From NCBI RefSeq assembly GCF_046557915.1, contig NZ_JBHEBG010000002.1, forward strand, positions 124,001 through 188,000: DNA of 64,000 nucleotides. The letters run 5' to 3'. Each line of letters begins with the position of its first letter. Position 1 is the stretch's first letter. This stretch comes from JBHEBG01 sp046557915 (GTDB taxonomy: Bacteria > Bacteroidota > Bacteroidia > Flavobacteriales > Flavobacteriaceae). The notes beneath the pieces were generated by a model. The model was given only the letters and a program-made list of their open reading frames with translations, did no database searches and was not told the origin of the DNA. Both the position numbers and the translations under genes were made by a program. Of this stretch, positions 16,167-23,968 are shown one piece after another.

Positions 16167-16577
16167 ATGAAAAATGTAGGTATTTGGTTAGATAAGGAAA
16201 AGGCTCATATAATTACGCTCTTCCAAGGCGAGGAGAAATTTGAAACCTTGTTCTCTGAATTGGAGTTTTTTAACCCCAAAGGGGGTTCGCGCTCAAAAAC
16301 AAGATGGGGCCCACAAGATGTGGTACAGGATAGCAAATATATGGAAAGGGAAAAACACCAATTAAAGAACTATTTCCAAGATTTGGCCATGAGTATTGCG
16401 GATGCAGAGGCCATTGCCATATTTGGGCCTGGTGATACCAATGAAAAATTTAGAGAATCGCTTATAAAAAACCACAAGGGTATCGCCAGTAAGGTGCAAA
16501 CCGTTTCCAAAGTAGACAGTATGACGGATAATCAGGTAAAAGCATTGGTACGCGATTACTTTAAACAAAAGCGTTAA
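16167..16577 (+). CDS. short eRF1/host-attachment-like (baeRF-type) protein
   Basis: The 136 residues open with NVGIWLDKEKAHII, a beta strand plan seen in proteins related to archaeo-eukaryotic release factor domains. They end with AIAIFGPGDTNEKFRESL and DSMTDNQVKALVRDYF, which resemble the L7Ae-like third domain of the bacterial eRF1-like (baeRF) families. A GGQ peptidyl-hydrolase motif is absent; only GGSRSKTRWGPQ occurs at about residues 38-49, so if it acts on ribosomes it is not a simple release factor. It sits between USP-6 and a coiled-coil protein with gaps of 13 and 2 bp. The family assignment rests on motif resemblance only. Confidence 0.55.
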   Translation: MKNVGIWLDKEKAHIITLFQGEEKFETLFSELEFFNPKGGSRSKTRWGPQDVVQDSKYMEREKHQLKNYFQDLAMSIADAEAIAIFGPGDTNEKFRESLIKNHKGIASKVQTVSKVDSMTDNQVKALVRDYFKQKR

Positions 16578-16579
16578 AA

Positions 16580-17005
16580 ATGATAGGTAAAGGAAACGGA
16601 AATAGCAATAGGTTTAAATCCCAAGAGTTGCACATGGAGTTGCAGCAATGGAAATCGCACCTATGTCTCATTGATGATGAAATTACCTTTATAGACCGTC
16701 TATTAAATTCTTATGTGTTTGAACCCAATACCCCAAACCTTTTTGAGCGCCTGCAAGAATATCAGCAACGGTTAACGGCGACAAAAGGGAAAAAAGCTAA
16801 GGTAGGGGGATTGCTGGCAAAACACCAGAACGATTTGGGCGGAATACTGGAATGCTCGGATAACGGTTGCAACTTGTGGTACCAAAAGAAACACGAGACC
16901 CTTAAAACCAAGGTAAAAAAGTGCCTCGATGATTTTCAAGGACTAAAATCCGAGATATTCAATTACGCCGGCGGAATACTCAAAAAACGAAAATCGGACA
17001 CCTAA
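16580..17005 (+). CDS. coiled-coil protein of unknown function, paralogue 1
   Basis: I do not recognise a named family. The 141-residue, basic, helical protein contains the segment W-x-S-x-L-x4-D-E-x2-F-I-D-x-L-L-N-S (about residues 24-44), which recurs in the protein encoded at 17614..18057 after Hsp20. The rest is predicted helix with a lysine-rich end (KKRKSDT) and a CSDNGC pair in the middle. It follows the eRF1-like gene by 2 bp and closes that transcript. The position in the stress island suggests a chaperone-like or ribosome-associated structural role, but there is no direct evidence. Confidence 0.75.
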   Translation: MIGKGNGNSNRFKSQELHMELQQWKSHLCLIDDEITFIDRLLNSYVFEPNTPNLFERLQEYQQRLTATKGKKAKVGGLLAKHQNDLGGILECSDNGCNLWYQKKHETLKTKVKKCLDDFQGLKSEIFNYAGGILKKRKSDT

Positions 17006-17035
17006 GCATTACTAGCCCTAAAATAAGGGGTTTAA

Positions 17036-17079
17036 CTGATATTTGTCATTTTTAAAAATGTAGAATACACCTACATTCG
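17036..17079 (+). promoter_or_regulatory. CRP/FNR-type operator plus -7-like box for hsp20
   Basis: The dyad CTGAT-ATTT-GTCAT (17036-17049) is followed after 22 bp by TACATTCG (17072-17079), a two-thirds match to the TTTG part of the -7 consensus. The hsp20 ATG lies 43 bp past the box. No CIRCE-like element is present, so control appears to come from the CRP-type regulator. Confidence 0.7.
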
Positions 17080-17121
17080 TCCTAACAGTATATATATTCA
17101 TTAATCTTAAATCATGGTATT

Positions 17122-17556
17122 ATGTCATTAATCAAATTTAACAGAAACAGATTTCCCTGGAATACTTTTGGTCATTTGGACACGGACAATTTCTTTTCGG
17201 ATGATTTTTTTGTAGAGGAGGCCAGCTGGCCTGCAATGAACGTAAAAGAACACAAGGCAAATTTTGAAATTGAACTTGCAGCTCCCGGATTCAACAAAAA
17301 GGATTTTCAAATAACACTCAAGGACCGCAACTTGGAGGTGTCTGCAGAAAACAGTGCAGAACAGGTAGATACGGAGAAGGACTATACCCGCAAAGAATTT
17401 AGTTATAGTTCCTTTAAAAGAGCCATGCATTTACCAGATGCGGTGGACGATTCCAAAGAGGTAAAAGCCACCTATAAAAATGGTATTCTAACCTTAGAGC
17501 TTCAGAAGAAAGAAGAGACCAAGGAGAACCCTAAAAAAATAATAGCGGTGAATTAG
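17122..17556 (+). CDS. Hsp20/alpha-crystallin small heat shock protein
   Basis: The 144-residue protein contains the alpha-crystallin domain (about residues 38-130): WPAMNVKEHKANFEIELAAPGFNKKDF at the start, then FSYSSFKRAMHLPDAVD and the hallmark ATYKNGILTLELQKK (A-x-x-x-n-G-v-L). The end has the short tail PKKIIAVN, an I-x-I/V-type anchor for oligomers. It holds unfolding proteins as an ATP-independent chaperone in the cytoplasm. It has its own operator and a strong hairpin behind it, so it is probably a monocistronic unit inside the island. Confidence 0.95.
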   Translation: MSLIKFNRNRFPWNTFGHLDTDNFFSDDFFVEEASWPAMNVKEHKANFEIELAAPGFNKKDFQITLKDRNLEVSAENSAEQVDTEKDYTRKEFSYSSFKRAMHLPDAVDDSKEVKATYKNGILTLELQKKEETKENPKKIIAVN

Positions 17557-17562
17557 CTATTT

Positions 17563-17598
17563 CAGGGCAACGGAGGGAAGGCTAGCTTCGTTGCCCTG
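17563..17598 (+). terminator. strong hairpin after hsp20, likely terminator
   Basis: A perfect 10-bp stem CAGGGCAACG / CGTTGCCCTG with a 16-nt loop begins 6 bp after the hsp20 stop and is followed by GTTTAAA. The U-run is short (TTT), so termination may be partial, with read-through into the coiled-coil gene at 17614. Confidence 0.65.
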
Positions 17599-17613
17599 TT
17601 TAAACATGTTGTA

Positions 17614-18057
17614 ATGATGGTAGTTAAGAAAAGATATAAATATCTAGAATGGCTTAATGCCCAGGAAATGCACGATGCCTGTACTCTATGGTTGTCACAG
17701 TTAAAGTTTGCGAGGGATGAACAGCGCTTTTTAAACAATCTCATAAAATCTCATACCCTTCAACTTATAGACGCCTCAGTTTTAGAACAGAGCAAAGAAA
17801 CGGTCGATGCGCTTTTAAGGAAAGAGAAAGAGTTGGTTTCCCTTATGAAGCAAGTGCAACTTCATGGAAATCAAACAGTGATCATGGTAGATGAGGTAGA
17901 TCAGTTAAAAATGGAAAAGGCGCATATTGAAACCCATAAAGACTTAACATATCTTATGGAACGCTACATGGCACAGTACAATCATTTAAAGGAAAAAATA
18001 TTTAAGTTGGTTTCCCATGTAATGAAGAAAGAAAAGCAAAAGCGATTGTTAAAGTAA
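17614..18057 (+). CDS. coiled-coil protein of unknown function, paralogue 2
   Basis: The 147-residue helical protein shares the W-x-S-x-L-x4-D-E-x2-F-x2-x-L-I-K-S segment (about residues 27-47) with the protein at 16580..17005. Its remainder is heptad-like (VDALLRKEKELVSLMKQVQL, DQLKMEKAHIETHKDL) and very basic at the end. No domain name can be assigned. It begins 15 bp after the hsp20 hairpin, which may limit its expression relative to hsp20, and it is followed by a lipoprotein gene at 45 bp. The start could be either of two adjacent ATGs (17614 and 17617). Confidence 0.75.
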   Translation: MMVVKKRYKYLEWLNAQEMHDACTLWLSQLKFARDEQRFLNNLIKSHTLQLIDASVLEQSKETVDALLRKEKELVSLMKQVQLHGNQTVIMVDEVDQLKMEKAHIETHKDLTYLMERYMAQYNHLKEKIFKLVSHVMKKEKQKRLLK

Positions 18058-18102
18058 TTAAATTTAAATCATTGATTAATAATATTTTAGTATAACAAAT
18101 AT

Positions 18103-18759
18103 ATGAAAAAAATTTTAATATTATCTGCTTTGTTTTTTGTTGGTTGCTCTACCACCCAGTTGGTCAGCAATTGGAAGAATCCGGATATTGTTTTGTTCGA
18201 TGCCTATAAAGTATTGATTGTAGGCATGACCCAAAACGAGGAGGCCAGAGAGAATTTTGAGACGAAACTTCGTAAAGAATTTAAAAAGAGAGGAGTAGTC
18301 GCGGTACGAAGTATAGACCTTTTTGACGTGGAGTTCACCTCATCCGAAAAATCTGAGGAAGAACTTTCGGAAGTAGAGCATCAATTACTGGATAAAGGCT
18401 TCGATGCAATTCTGTTCACCAAGATCGTGGGTTCGGAAAACAGACAGTCCTTTAGAAAAAAAATGTCACAACTAGATACTTATTACGGAAAGTTTAAAGA
18501 CGATTACCTAAGCTACCAAGACATTTATTATGAAACGGACTACTACGATGAATTTACCATATACCATGCGGAGACTTCTTTGTATTGCATTTGTGTAGAC
18601 AAAGAACGAGAACTTATTTGGCGGGGAGCCATAGACATTATGGATCCGGTGAACATTGATAAAACTGTGGAAGATTATATAAAACTGGTGGTTTTGGCTT
18701 TAGAAGAGCAAGATATCATCTTTAGAAAGGAGCCAAAAAATGAAATTACTGGTATATAG
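18103..18759 (+). CDS. lipoprotein of unknown function
   Basis: The N terminus MKKILILSALFFVGC is a lipoprotein signal peptide (lipobox FVGC). The mature part starts STTQLVSNWKNPDI and runs into KVLIVGMTQNEEARENFETKL then F.KRGVVA, a pattern seen in a widespread lipoprotein family in which a Rossmann-like core follows a W-K-[DN]-P motif. A tyrosine-rich middle (DTYYGKFKDDYLSYQDIYYE) is unusual. Its last 20 bp overlap the dehydrogenase start in another frame, so the two are translationally coupled. The role is unknown; it is probably attached to the periplasmic or outer-membrane face. Confidence 0.7.
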   Translation: MKKILILSALFFVGCSTTQLVSNWKNPDIVLFDAYKVLIVGMTQNEEARENFETKLRKEFKKRGVVAVRSIDLFDVEFTSSEKSEEELSEVEHQLLDKGFDAILFTKIVGSENRQSFRKKMSQLDTYYGKFKDDYLSYQDIYYETDYYDEFTIYHAETSLYCICVDKERELIWRGAIDIMDPVNIDKTVEDYIKLVVLALEEQDIIFRKEPKNEITGI

Positions 18760-19750
18760 TGCAAAGGAGTTTGAGATTCCGGCCTTAAAACGGGCAAATA
18801 ACAACGTACACCAAGTTACCTACATTTCTCAGGCCTTGGATACCCATACGGCTATAAAAGCTGTTGGGTACGACGCTATTTGTATTTTCTCTGGAGACGA
18901 TGCCTCTCTGGTGGTGTTGGAAAAACTTAAGGATCTAGGTGTAAAGTACATTACACTTCGCTCGGCCGGTTACAATAATATTCATATCAAAGCCGCCAAA
19001 CGTTATGGATTGCGGGTGGCCAACACCCCTGTTTATTCGCCATATGCCATCGCCGAACACGCTACCGCTTTACTACTAGCTCTCAATAGAAATATAATTT
19101 TGGCAGATAAACAGGTGCATGCCCATAATTTCTTATTGGATGGTTTAATGGGTTTCGATTTACACGGTAAAACTATAGGTATCGTAGGTACTGGCAATAT
19201 TGGATCGGTAATGGCCAAGATAATGCACGGCTTTGGATGCAAGATTTTGGGGTGCGATCTTATCCCCGACCATAACTTGGTGGAGCTTTGCGGTGTGGAA
19301 TATACCGATTTGGACGAGCTATGCTCCAAATCCGATGTCATCAGTTTACATGTACCCCTTACCTATGAAAATTACAACCTAATCAGTAAATCAAGATTAT
19401 CCCTAATGAAGAAAAATGCCATCCTGATAAATACGGCACGCGGATCTATTGTGGACACCACTGCTCTTATAGAAGCCTTGGAAAATAAGGAAATAGGAGC
19501 TTATGGCGCGGATGTGTTCGATAGGGAAAGAGGCGTTTTTTTTAAGGATAACTCCAAAACAGGGATAGTCAATGAACAACTGATAAAATTACTTTCCTTT
19601 TCCAATGTATTGCTAACACCACATCAGGCATTTGTAACAGAGGAAGCAATTAAGAACATTGCGTCAACTACCTTTGAGAATATCAATGCATGGGAAACCG
19701 GGAATACGTGCACAAATGAATTGGGTTATGAAACACTGATTACAGGATAG
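18740..19750 (+). CDS. D-lactate dehydrogenase-type 2-hydroxyacid dehydrogenase
   Basis: This 336-residue enzyme has the D-isomer-specific dehydrogenase fold. The NAD-binding site is GIVGTGNIGSVMAKI (about 147-161) with the acidic residue in CDLIPD. The catalytic set is Arg in NTARGSIVD, Glu in the GADVFDRE segment, and His in LTPHQAF. The length and the FDRERGVFF stretch are typical of fermentative D-lactate dehydrogenase (LdhA-like), which reduces pyruvate with NADH. A fermentative enzyme next to USPs, Hsp20 and a FixL-like kinase fits low-oxygen metabolism. It overlaps the lipoprotein gene by 20 bp and, tail to tail, the cardiolipin synthase gene by 11 bp. Confidence 0.88.
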   Translation: MKLLVYSAKEFEIPALKRANNNVHQVTYISQALDTHTAIKAVGYDAICIFSGDDASLVVLEKLKDLGVKYITLRSAGYNNIHIKAAKRYGLRVANTPVYSPYAIAEHATALLLALNRNIILADKQVHAHNFLLDGLMGFDLHGKTIGIVGTGNIGSVMAKIMHGFGCKILGCDLIPDHNLVELCGVEYTDLDELCSKSDVISLHVPLTYENYNLISKSRLSLMKKNAILINTARGSIVDTTALIEALENKEIGAYGADVFDRERGVFFKDNSKTGIVNEQLIKLLSFSNVLLTPHQAFVTEEAIKNIASTTFENINAWETGNTCTNELGYETLITG

Positions 19751-21143
19751 GACTAAAGATTTTGGCAACACCTTCCCTAAGCTTGTGCAACCAAGGTCGG
19801 TTCAGATAGGTTTCACGAATCAATTCTTTACTTTTTGAACAGTCGGCCATAAAATCGGCCTTTAATGTTTTAGTCAAGGTAGTATCGTAGATTACTGCGT
19901 TCACTTCATAGTTCTGCTCAAAACTGCGCACATCAATATTGGCGGTCCCTATGGTACAAATGTTATCATCACTTATAATTATTTTACTATGCACAAACCC
20001 ATCGGGGAAAAGATAGATTTTAACACCGGCCCTTAAGAGCGATTCAAAATAAGAGCGTACACTCCATTGCACCATTTTACTATCTGCCTGTTCCGAGATC
20101 AACAAACGTACGTCTATACCACTTAAAGCGGCGGTTTGCAAGGCGCCAAGGATAGCTTGACTGGGAATTATATACGGATTGGTAATGTAAACATACTTTT
20201 CCGCCTCGTTGATCATGGAAAAATATACCAGTTCAATGGTTCCAAAATCATCATCGGGCCCGCTGTGCACAATTTGCACCAGAGCGCCCTGCTCGGTAGC
20301 ATCATTGTCCTTGGCAGGTATGGGTGCAATCCTTTTTTCGGACACCAGATTCCAATCCATGGAAAACACATTATCCAAATTAACAACTGCCGGACCATTT
20401 ATTTGCAGATGCATATCGTGCCATTTGCCCAGGACCGGATCACCTTTTAGATATTTATCAGAAATGTTAATACCACCGGTAAATGCCACTTCTCCATCCA
20501 CAACGATAATTTTCCGATGGTTTCTATAGTTTACGGACGAAAGAAAACGTCCAAACCGAAAAGGGAGGAAAGGAAAAACGTCTACCCCAGCCTCCTTCAG
20601 TTGGGAAATATAAGATTTGCTTAGCGAGAAGCTACCAATACCATCAAAGATCATTCTGACTACAACCCCCTCGGAAATTTTTTTCCGAAATAACTCTAAA
20701 AGTCTGGTAGCCAAAGCACCTTCCTCATAAATATAGTACTGAATATGAATGTAGGAACGCGCCCCCTCCAAGGCTTTAAAAATAGACTCGAAAGTGGTTT
20801 TCCCATCTTTTAATAGCCTTAAACGATTGTTGACCGTAGGAGGAAACGAGCAGTTTTTATAAATTAGGGAAACAATTTTTTGATACTTGGGCATGGTTTG
20901 GACCATGGAAGGTATCTTGGATGGGTGTTGACTTATGAATGCGCTTTTTTTAAGTTTGATGAGCTTGTTCTTTCTTCGGTTACGGCCTAGCATCAGGTAC
21001 AGCAAGATACCACCTACCGGAATGGTAAATATGGCCAGCAGCCATGCCAAGGTCTTTGAAGGCCTCATGCCGTTTACCAAAAGCCCGATTACGAGAACGA
21101 TGGCAAGCAAGAAATAGGTAATAATGAGTATGGTAAATAACAT
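19740..21143 (-). CDS. cls: cardiolipin synthase
   Basis: The 467-residue protein has two N-terminal transmembrane segments (about 3-22 and 33-52) and two phospholipase-D HKD motifs: HRKIIVVDGEVAFTGG (about 214-229) and HSKIIISDDNICTIGTANID in the second half. This is the bacterial ClsA-type layout, in which two phosphatidylglycerols are joined to cardiolipin and glycerol in the inner membrane. Its end converges on the dehydrogenase gene. Cardiolipin synthesis is a common stationary-phase response, which fits the stress island, but no dyad with the correct spacing was found upstream. Confidence 0.92.
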   Translation of the reverse strand: MLFTILIITYFLLAIVLVIGLLVNGMRPSKTLAWLLAIFTIPVGGILLYLMLGRNRRKNKLIKLKKSAFISQHPSKIPSMVQTMPKYQKIVSLIYKNCSFPPTVNNRLRLLKDGKTTFESIFKALEGARSYIHIQYYIYEEGALATRLLELFRKKISEGVVVRMIFDGIGSFSLSKSYISQLKEAGVDVFPFLPFRFGRFLSSVNYRNHRKIIVVDGEVAFTGGINISDKYLKGDPVLGKWHDMHLQINGPAVVNLDNVFSMDWNLVSEKRIAPIPAKDNDATEQGALVQIVHSGPDDDFGTIELVYFSMINEAEKYVYITNPYIIPSQAILGALQTAALSGIDVRLLISEQADSKMVQWSVRSYFESLLRAGVKIYLFPDGFVHSKIIISDDNICTIGTANIDVRSFEQNYEVNAVIYDTTLTKTLKADFMADCSKSKELIRETYLNRPWLHKLREGVAKIFSPIL

Positions 21144-21323
21144 GCGCCTCTTAAATTGAACCCAGTAAAATACAAATAATCAAATTGTGGAGCATATGAT
21201 ATTTCTCAGGAAACAAATATTTTATGCCTATTGCTTACCTTTGAATTTGCATCATCTTATTTAAAGCCTATTGGAAGATGTAAAAATGCTGGTAATGCTA
21301 GGTAAACAATACAAAATGTTTAA

Positions 21324-22544
21324 ATGAAACGACGTAATTTCACAAAGAATGCCCTTCTGGGTTCTATGGCGGCACTCCTAGGAACCGATATTGTCTTCGG
21401 GGCCCACATGCCTTCTGGATATAGCCCCTTGGGATTACAAGACCCAGACCCTTTTAAGCTGTTCAACATAGACCCGCAATTGGTGGTATTGAACAATAAA
21501 CCATGGAATATAGAGGCTAGGGCACATTTGTTGGATGATAAAATTACCCCTAATAAATTTATGTTTATCAGAAATAACGGGTTAATTCCGGAAGACATAG
21601 ATGCAGCTAGTTGGAAGCTAACAATTGACGGGGAATCTGTACAGCAAACAAAAACATATACTCTGGCCCAACTTAAAAGTAAATTTCAACAACATACTTA
21701 TCAGCTGACTCTGGAATGTGGGGGAAATGGACGAAGTGAGTTCGATCCACCAGCAAAAGGTAACCAATGGACCATAGGGGCCGTATCTTGTGCCACGTGG
21801 ACCGGGGTACGCCTGCGCGATGTTTTGGAAGATGCAGGAATAAAGAGCGATGCTGTTTATGTAGGATACCATGCTGCTGATATACATCTTAGTAGGGATC
21901 CCAACAAAGAACCTATATCAAGGGGAGCCCCCATGGCCAAGGCTTTGCAAGATGAAACCTTACTGGCCTTTAAAATGAACGGACAAGATATTCCTATTGC
22001 CCACGGTTATCCATTACGTCTTGTAGCTGGTGGATGGCCTGCCTCGGTATCTGGAAAATGGATAAACCGGATCAGTATACGTAATAAGATTCACGACGGT
22101 ACTAAAATGACCGGCACTGCCTACCGGGTACCATGTAACCCCGTAGGACCTGGAGAGAAGGTGAAAGATGAAGATATGTGCATTATAGAATCCATGCCTG
22201 TGAAGTCTTTAATTACATATCCTAAATCTGGCGCCACGCTTAACATGGGGAAAAAGCTAAACATTAGGGGACATGCATGGGCCGGAGAACTAGAAGTTTC
22301 CAAAATGGAATATTCCATAGATTTTGGTGCTACATGGCACACATGCCCAGTAGAAAAACCTGTGAACAGATTGGCTTGGCAACATTTTTCCGCCAGTATT
22401 TCATTTCCCAAAAAGGGATACTATGAAGTATGGGCAAGAGCCACGGATACCCAAGGAATAAGTCAACCTATGCTATTGCCCGGATGGAATCCCAAAGGAT
22501 ACTTAAATAATGCCTGTCACAGAATAGCCGTCAAGATTACATAA
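21324..22544 (+). CDS. sulfite dehydrogenase molybdopterin subunit (SorA/SoxC-like)
   Basis: The N terminus MKRRNFTKNALLGSMAALLG contains a twin-arginine-like RRNF motif and a hydrophobic core, so the 406-residue protein is probably exported folded by Tat. The sulfite-oxidase fold is seen from the molybdenum-ligand segment LECGGNGRSEF (Cys132) and SCATWTGVRLRDVLEDAG to the dimerisation domain starting near MPVKSLITYP. It transfers two electrons from sulfite (or a related S or N oxyanion) to the cytochrome encoded next. The start fits the signal peptide. The gap to the next gene is only 2 bp. Confidence 0.85.
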   Translation: MKRRNFTKNALLGSMAALLGTDIVFGAHMPSGYSPLGLQDPDPFKLFNIDPQLVVLNNKPWNIEARAHLLDDKITPNKFMFIRNNGLIPEDIDAASWKLTIDGESVQQTKTYTLAQLKSKFQQHTYQLTLECGGNGRSEFDPPAKGNQWTIGAVSCATWTGVRLRDVLEDAGIKSDAVYVGYHAADIHLSRDPNKEPISRGAPMAKALQDETLLAFKMNGQDIPIAHGYPLRLVAGGWPASVSGKWINRISIRNKIHDGTKMTGTAYRVPCNPVGPGEKVKDEDMCIIESMPVKSLITYPKSGATLNMGKKLNIRGHAWAGELEVSKMEYSIDFGATWHTCPVEKPVNRLAWQHFSASISFPKKGYYEVWARATDTQGISQPMLLPGWNPKGYLNNACHRIAVKIT

Positions 22545-22546
22545 GC

Positions 22547-23023
22547 ATGGAAGACCACAAGAAGTTTAGAGAACAAGTAGGGGGTATCTACAGACTTTTG
22601 GTAACCCTATTGGTGCTTTTCGGTGTTTTTGGTATTACAATATTCTATTTAATCTCCAATCCTGAGATGTTGTCCCCAAGCGCAGTATCACCTTCAGAGG
22701 AATATGTAAATGTTCCTGATGAAGACGATTATGATAAAATAGAAAACGGAATCCATGTTCGTACCGGATTGGTGGAAGCCGAAGGGTTAATGGAGGTGGT
22801 TAATAATTGTACCAATTGCCATTCTGCCCTGTTGGTGATCCAAAATAGGATGAACCGCGAACGATGGATAGCCACCATACGCTGGATGCAAGAAACCCAG
22901 AATTTATGGGATCTAGGTAAGAACGAGGCTATTATTTTGGATTATCTGGTAGAAAATTATCCGCCAACTGAAAAGGGGCGAAGAGCAAATTTAACGGATA
23001 TTGAATGGTATGAGTTACAATAA
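22547..23023 (+). CDS. membrane-anchored monohaem cytochrome c (SorB-like)
   Basis: The 158-residue protein has one transmembrane segment (about residues 15-37) and a single haem motif CTNCH (Cys88, Cys91, His92). NLWDLGKNEAIILDYLVENYPP follows and resembles the short SorB-type subunit; the sixth ligand could be one of the Met residues near RWMQ. It would accept electrons from the SorA-like enzyme and pass them to the respiratory chain. The start is 2 bp after the SorA-like stop, and its end overlaps the next gene by 14 bp. Confidence 0.85.
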   Translation: MEDHKKFREQVGGIYRLLVTLLVLFGVFGITIFYLISNPEMLSPSAVSPSEEYVNVPDEDDYDKIENGIHVRTGLVEAEGLMEVVNNCTNCHSALLVIQNRMNRERWIATIRWMQETQNLWDLGKNEAIILDYLVENYPPTEKGRRANLTDIEWYELQ

Positions 23024-23966
23024 ACACCTTATAATCTTAATGGTTTTCCTTGCGGGTGCATGCAACCCAAAGAAGGAAAAAGAATTGCCCAAAGTGCAGG
23101 CTCAAACCACCTATGCCCATGAAGAACGACTGATAGAAGCCCAGGAATTACTGGACTTGGAAGAAGGGGCGGTTAAAATCATAGATTTTAGAAAGCCCGA
23201 AGCCTTCGCATCTGGTCATATAAAAGGAGCGCTAAACCTTGGGCGTGGCCATATAGAAGACCGTATTTCTTATCCTTATCGAGGTATGAAGGCAAAAAAG
23301 AAAACAGTTGAGAACCTTCTAAGCGATTTGGGAATAGGGAATGAGGATACCTTGATAGTGTATGACGATAGTGGGGCAACCGGAGCGGCACGCTTCTGGT
23401 GGGTACTTAAAACCTACGGTTTTGATGCGGTCCGGATATTGAACGGCGGCCTAAAAGCTTGGACTGACGCCGGGGGCGCATTGAGTACAGAGGGAACACA
23501 AGCTACTGCTACTTCACAGTTTAACTTTCCGGAAAACGGAAGTGCAGAACTGTGGGTAGGTAAGGACGAAATGTTACAGTTGGTCAGTGCAAAAGGCAAC
23601 GAAATTATTGTAGATGCCCGTTCGCCCAAAGAACATGCAGGAATGGGAGGACCTACCGGTTCAAAACCGAACAATATTCCTGGTAGTATCAATATAGAAT
23701 GGAGGGAGGCCATTGATAGTGAAGACATAGGCAAGTTTAAACCTTACAAGGAGTTGGAACGGATATACGCAAAAATGGGAGCCGGCAAGGAAGACCCCAT
23801 TGTGGTTTACTGTCAGTCTGGGGTGCGATCGGCACATACTACCTTTGTGCTTACTCAACTGCTGGGATATAAAAATGTGAGGAACTATGACGGATCTTGG
23901 GCAGAGTGGAGTTATTTAAATAATTTAACCTCTAAAGAACGCGGCGTGCAAACGCTGAAAAAATAG
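23010..23966 (+). CDS. two-domain rhodanese-like sulfurtransferase lipoprotein
   Basis: I use ATG 23010 (MSYNKHLIILMVFLAGAC, lipobox LAGAC) because the earlier TTG at 23001 would only add three residues before a normal lipoprotein signal. There are two rhodanese domains. The first (about 30-155) has DDSGATGAARFWWVL with no active cysteine. The second (about 165-315) has CQSGVRSAHTTFV with catalytic Cys268. This is the thiosulfate:cyanide or mercaptopyruvate sulfurtransferase plan. Placed at the membrane beside a sulfite dehydrogenase, it could generate or consume thiosulfate and sulfite. It overlaps SorB by 14 bp and is followed by a hydroxylase 2 bp later. Confidence 0.88.
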   Translation: MSYNKHLIILMVFLAGACNPKKEKELPKVQAQTTYAHEERLIEAQELLDLEEGAVKIIDFRKPEAFASGHIKGALNLGRGHIEDRISYPYRGMKAKKKTVENLLSDLGIGNEDTLIVYDDSGATGAARFWWVLKTYGFDAVRILNGGLKAWTDAGGALSTEGTQATATSQFNFPENGSAELWVGKDEMLQLVSAKGNEIIVDARSPKEHAGMGGPTGSKPNNIPGSINIEWREAIDSEDIGKFKPYKELERIYAKMGAGKEDPIVVYCQSGVRSAHTTFVLTQLLGYKNVRNYDGSWAEWSYLNNLTSKERGVQTLKK

Positions 23967-23968
23967 CG

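Noticed and set aside
17057..17077. Inverted repeat AATGTAG-N7-CTACATT upstream of hsp20, and the palindrome CATTTTTAAAAATG at 17047-17060
   Set aside because: The right arm coincides with the -7 box and the palindrome lies between dyad and box. The CRP-type dyad with fixed spacing explains the region better, and neither of these recurs at the other promoters.
21196..21209. Partial dyad ATGAT-ATTT-CTCAG between cardiolipin synthase and the sulfite operon
   Set aside because: Two mismatches in the right half, and no -7 box at 22 bp on either strand (TACCTTTG at 21236 is 4 bp too far).
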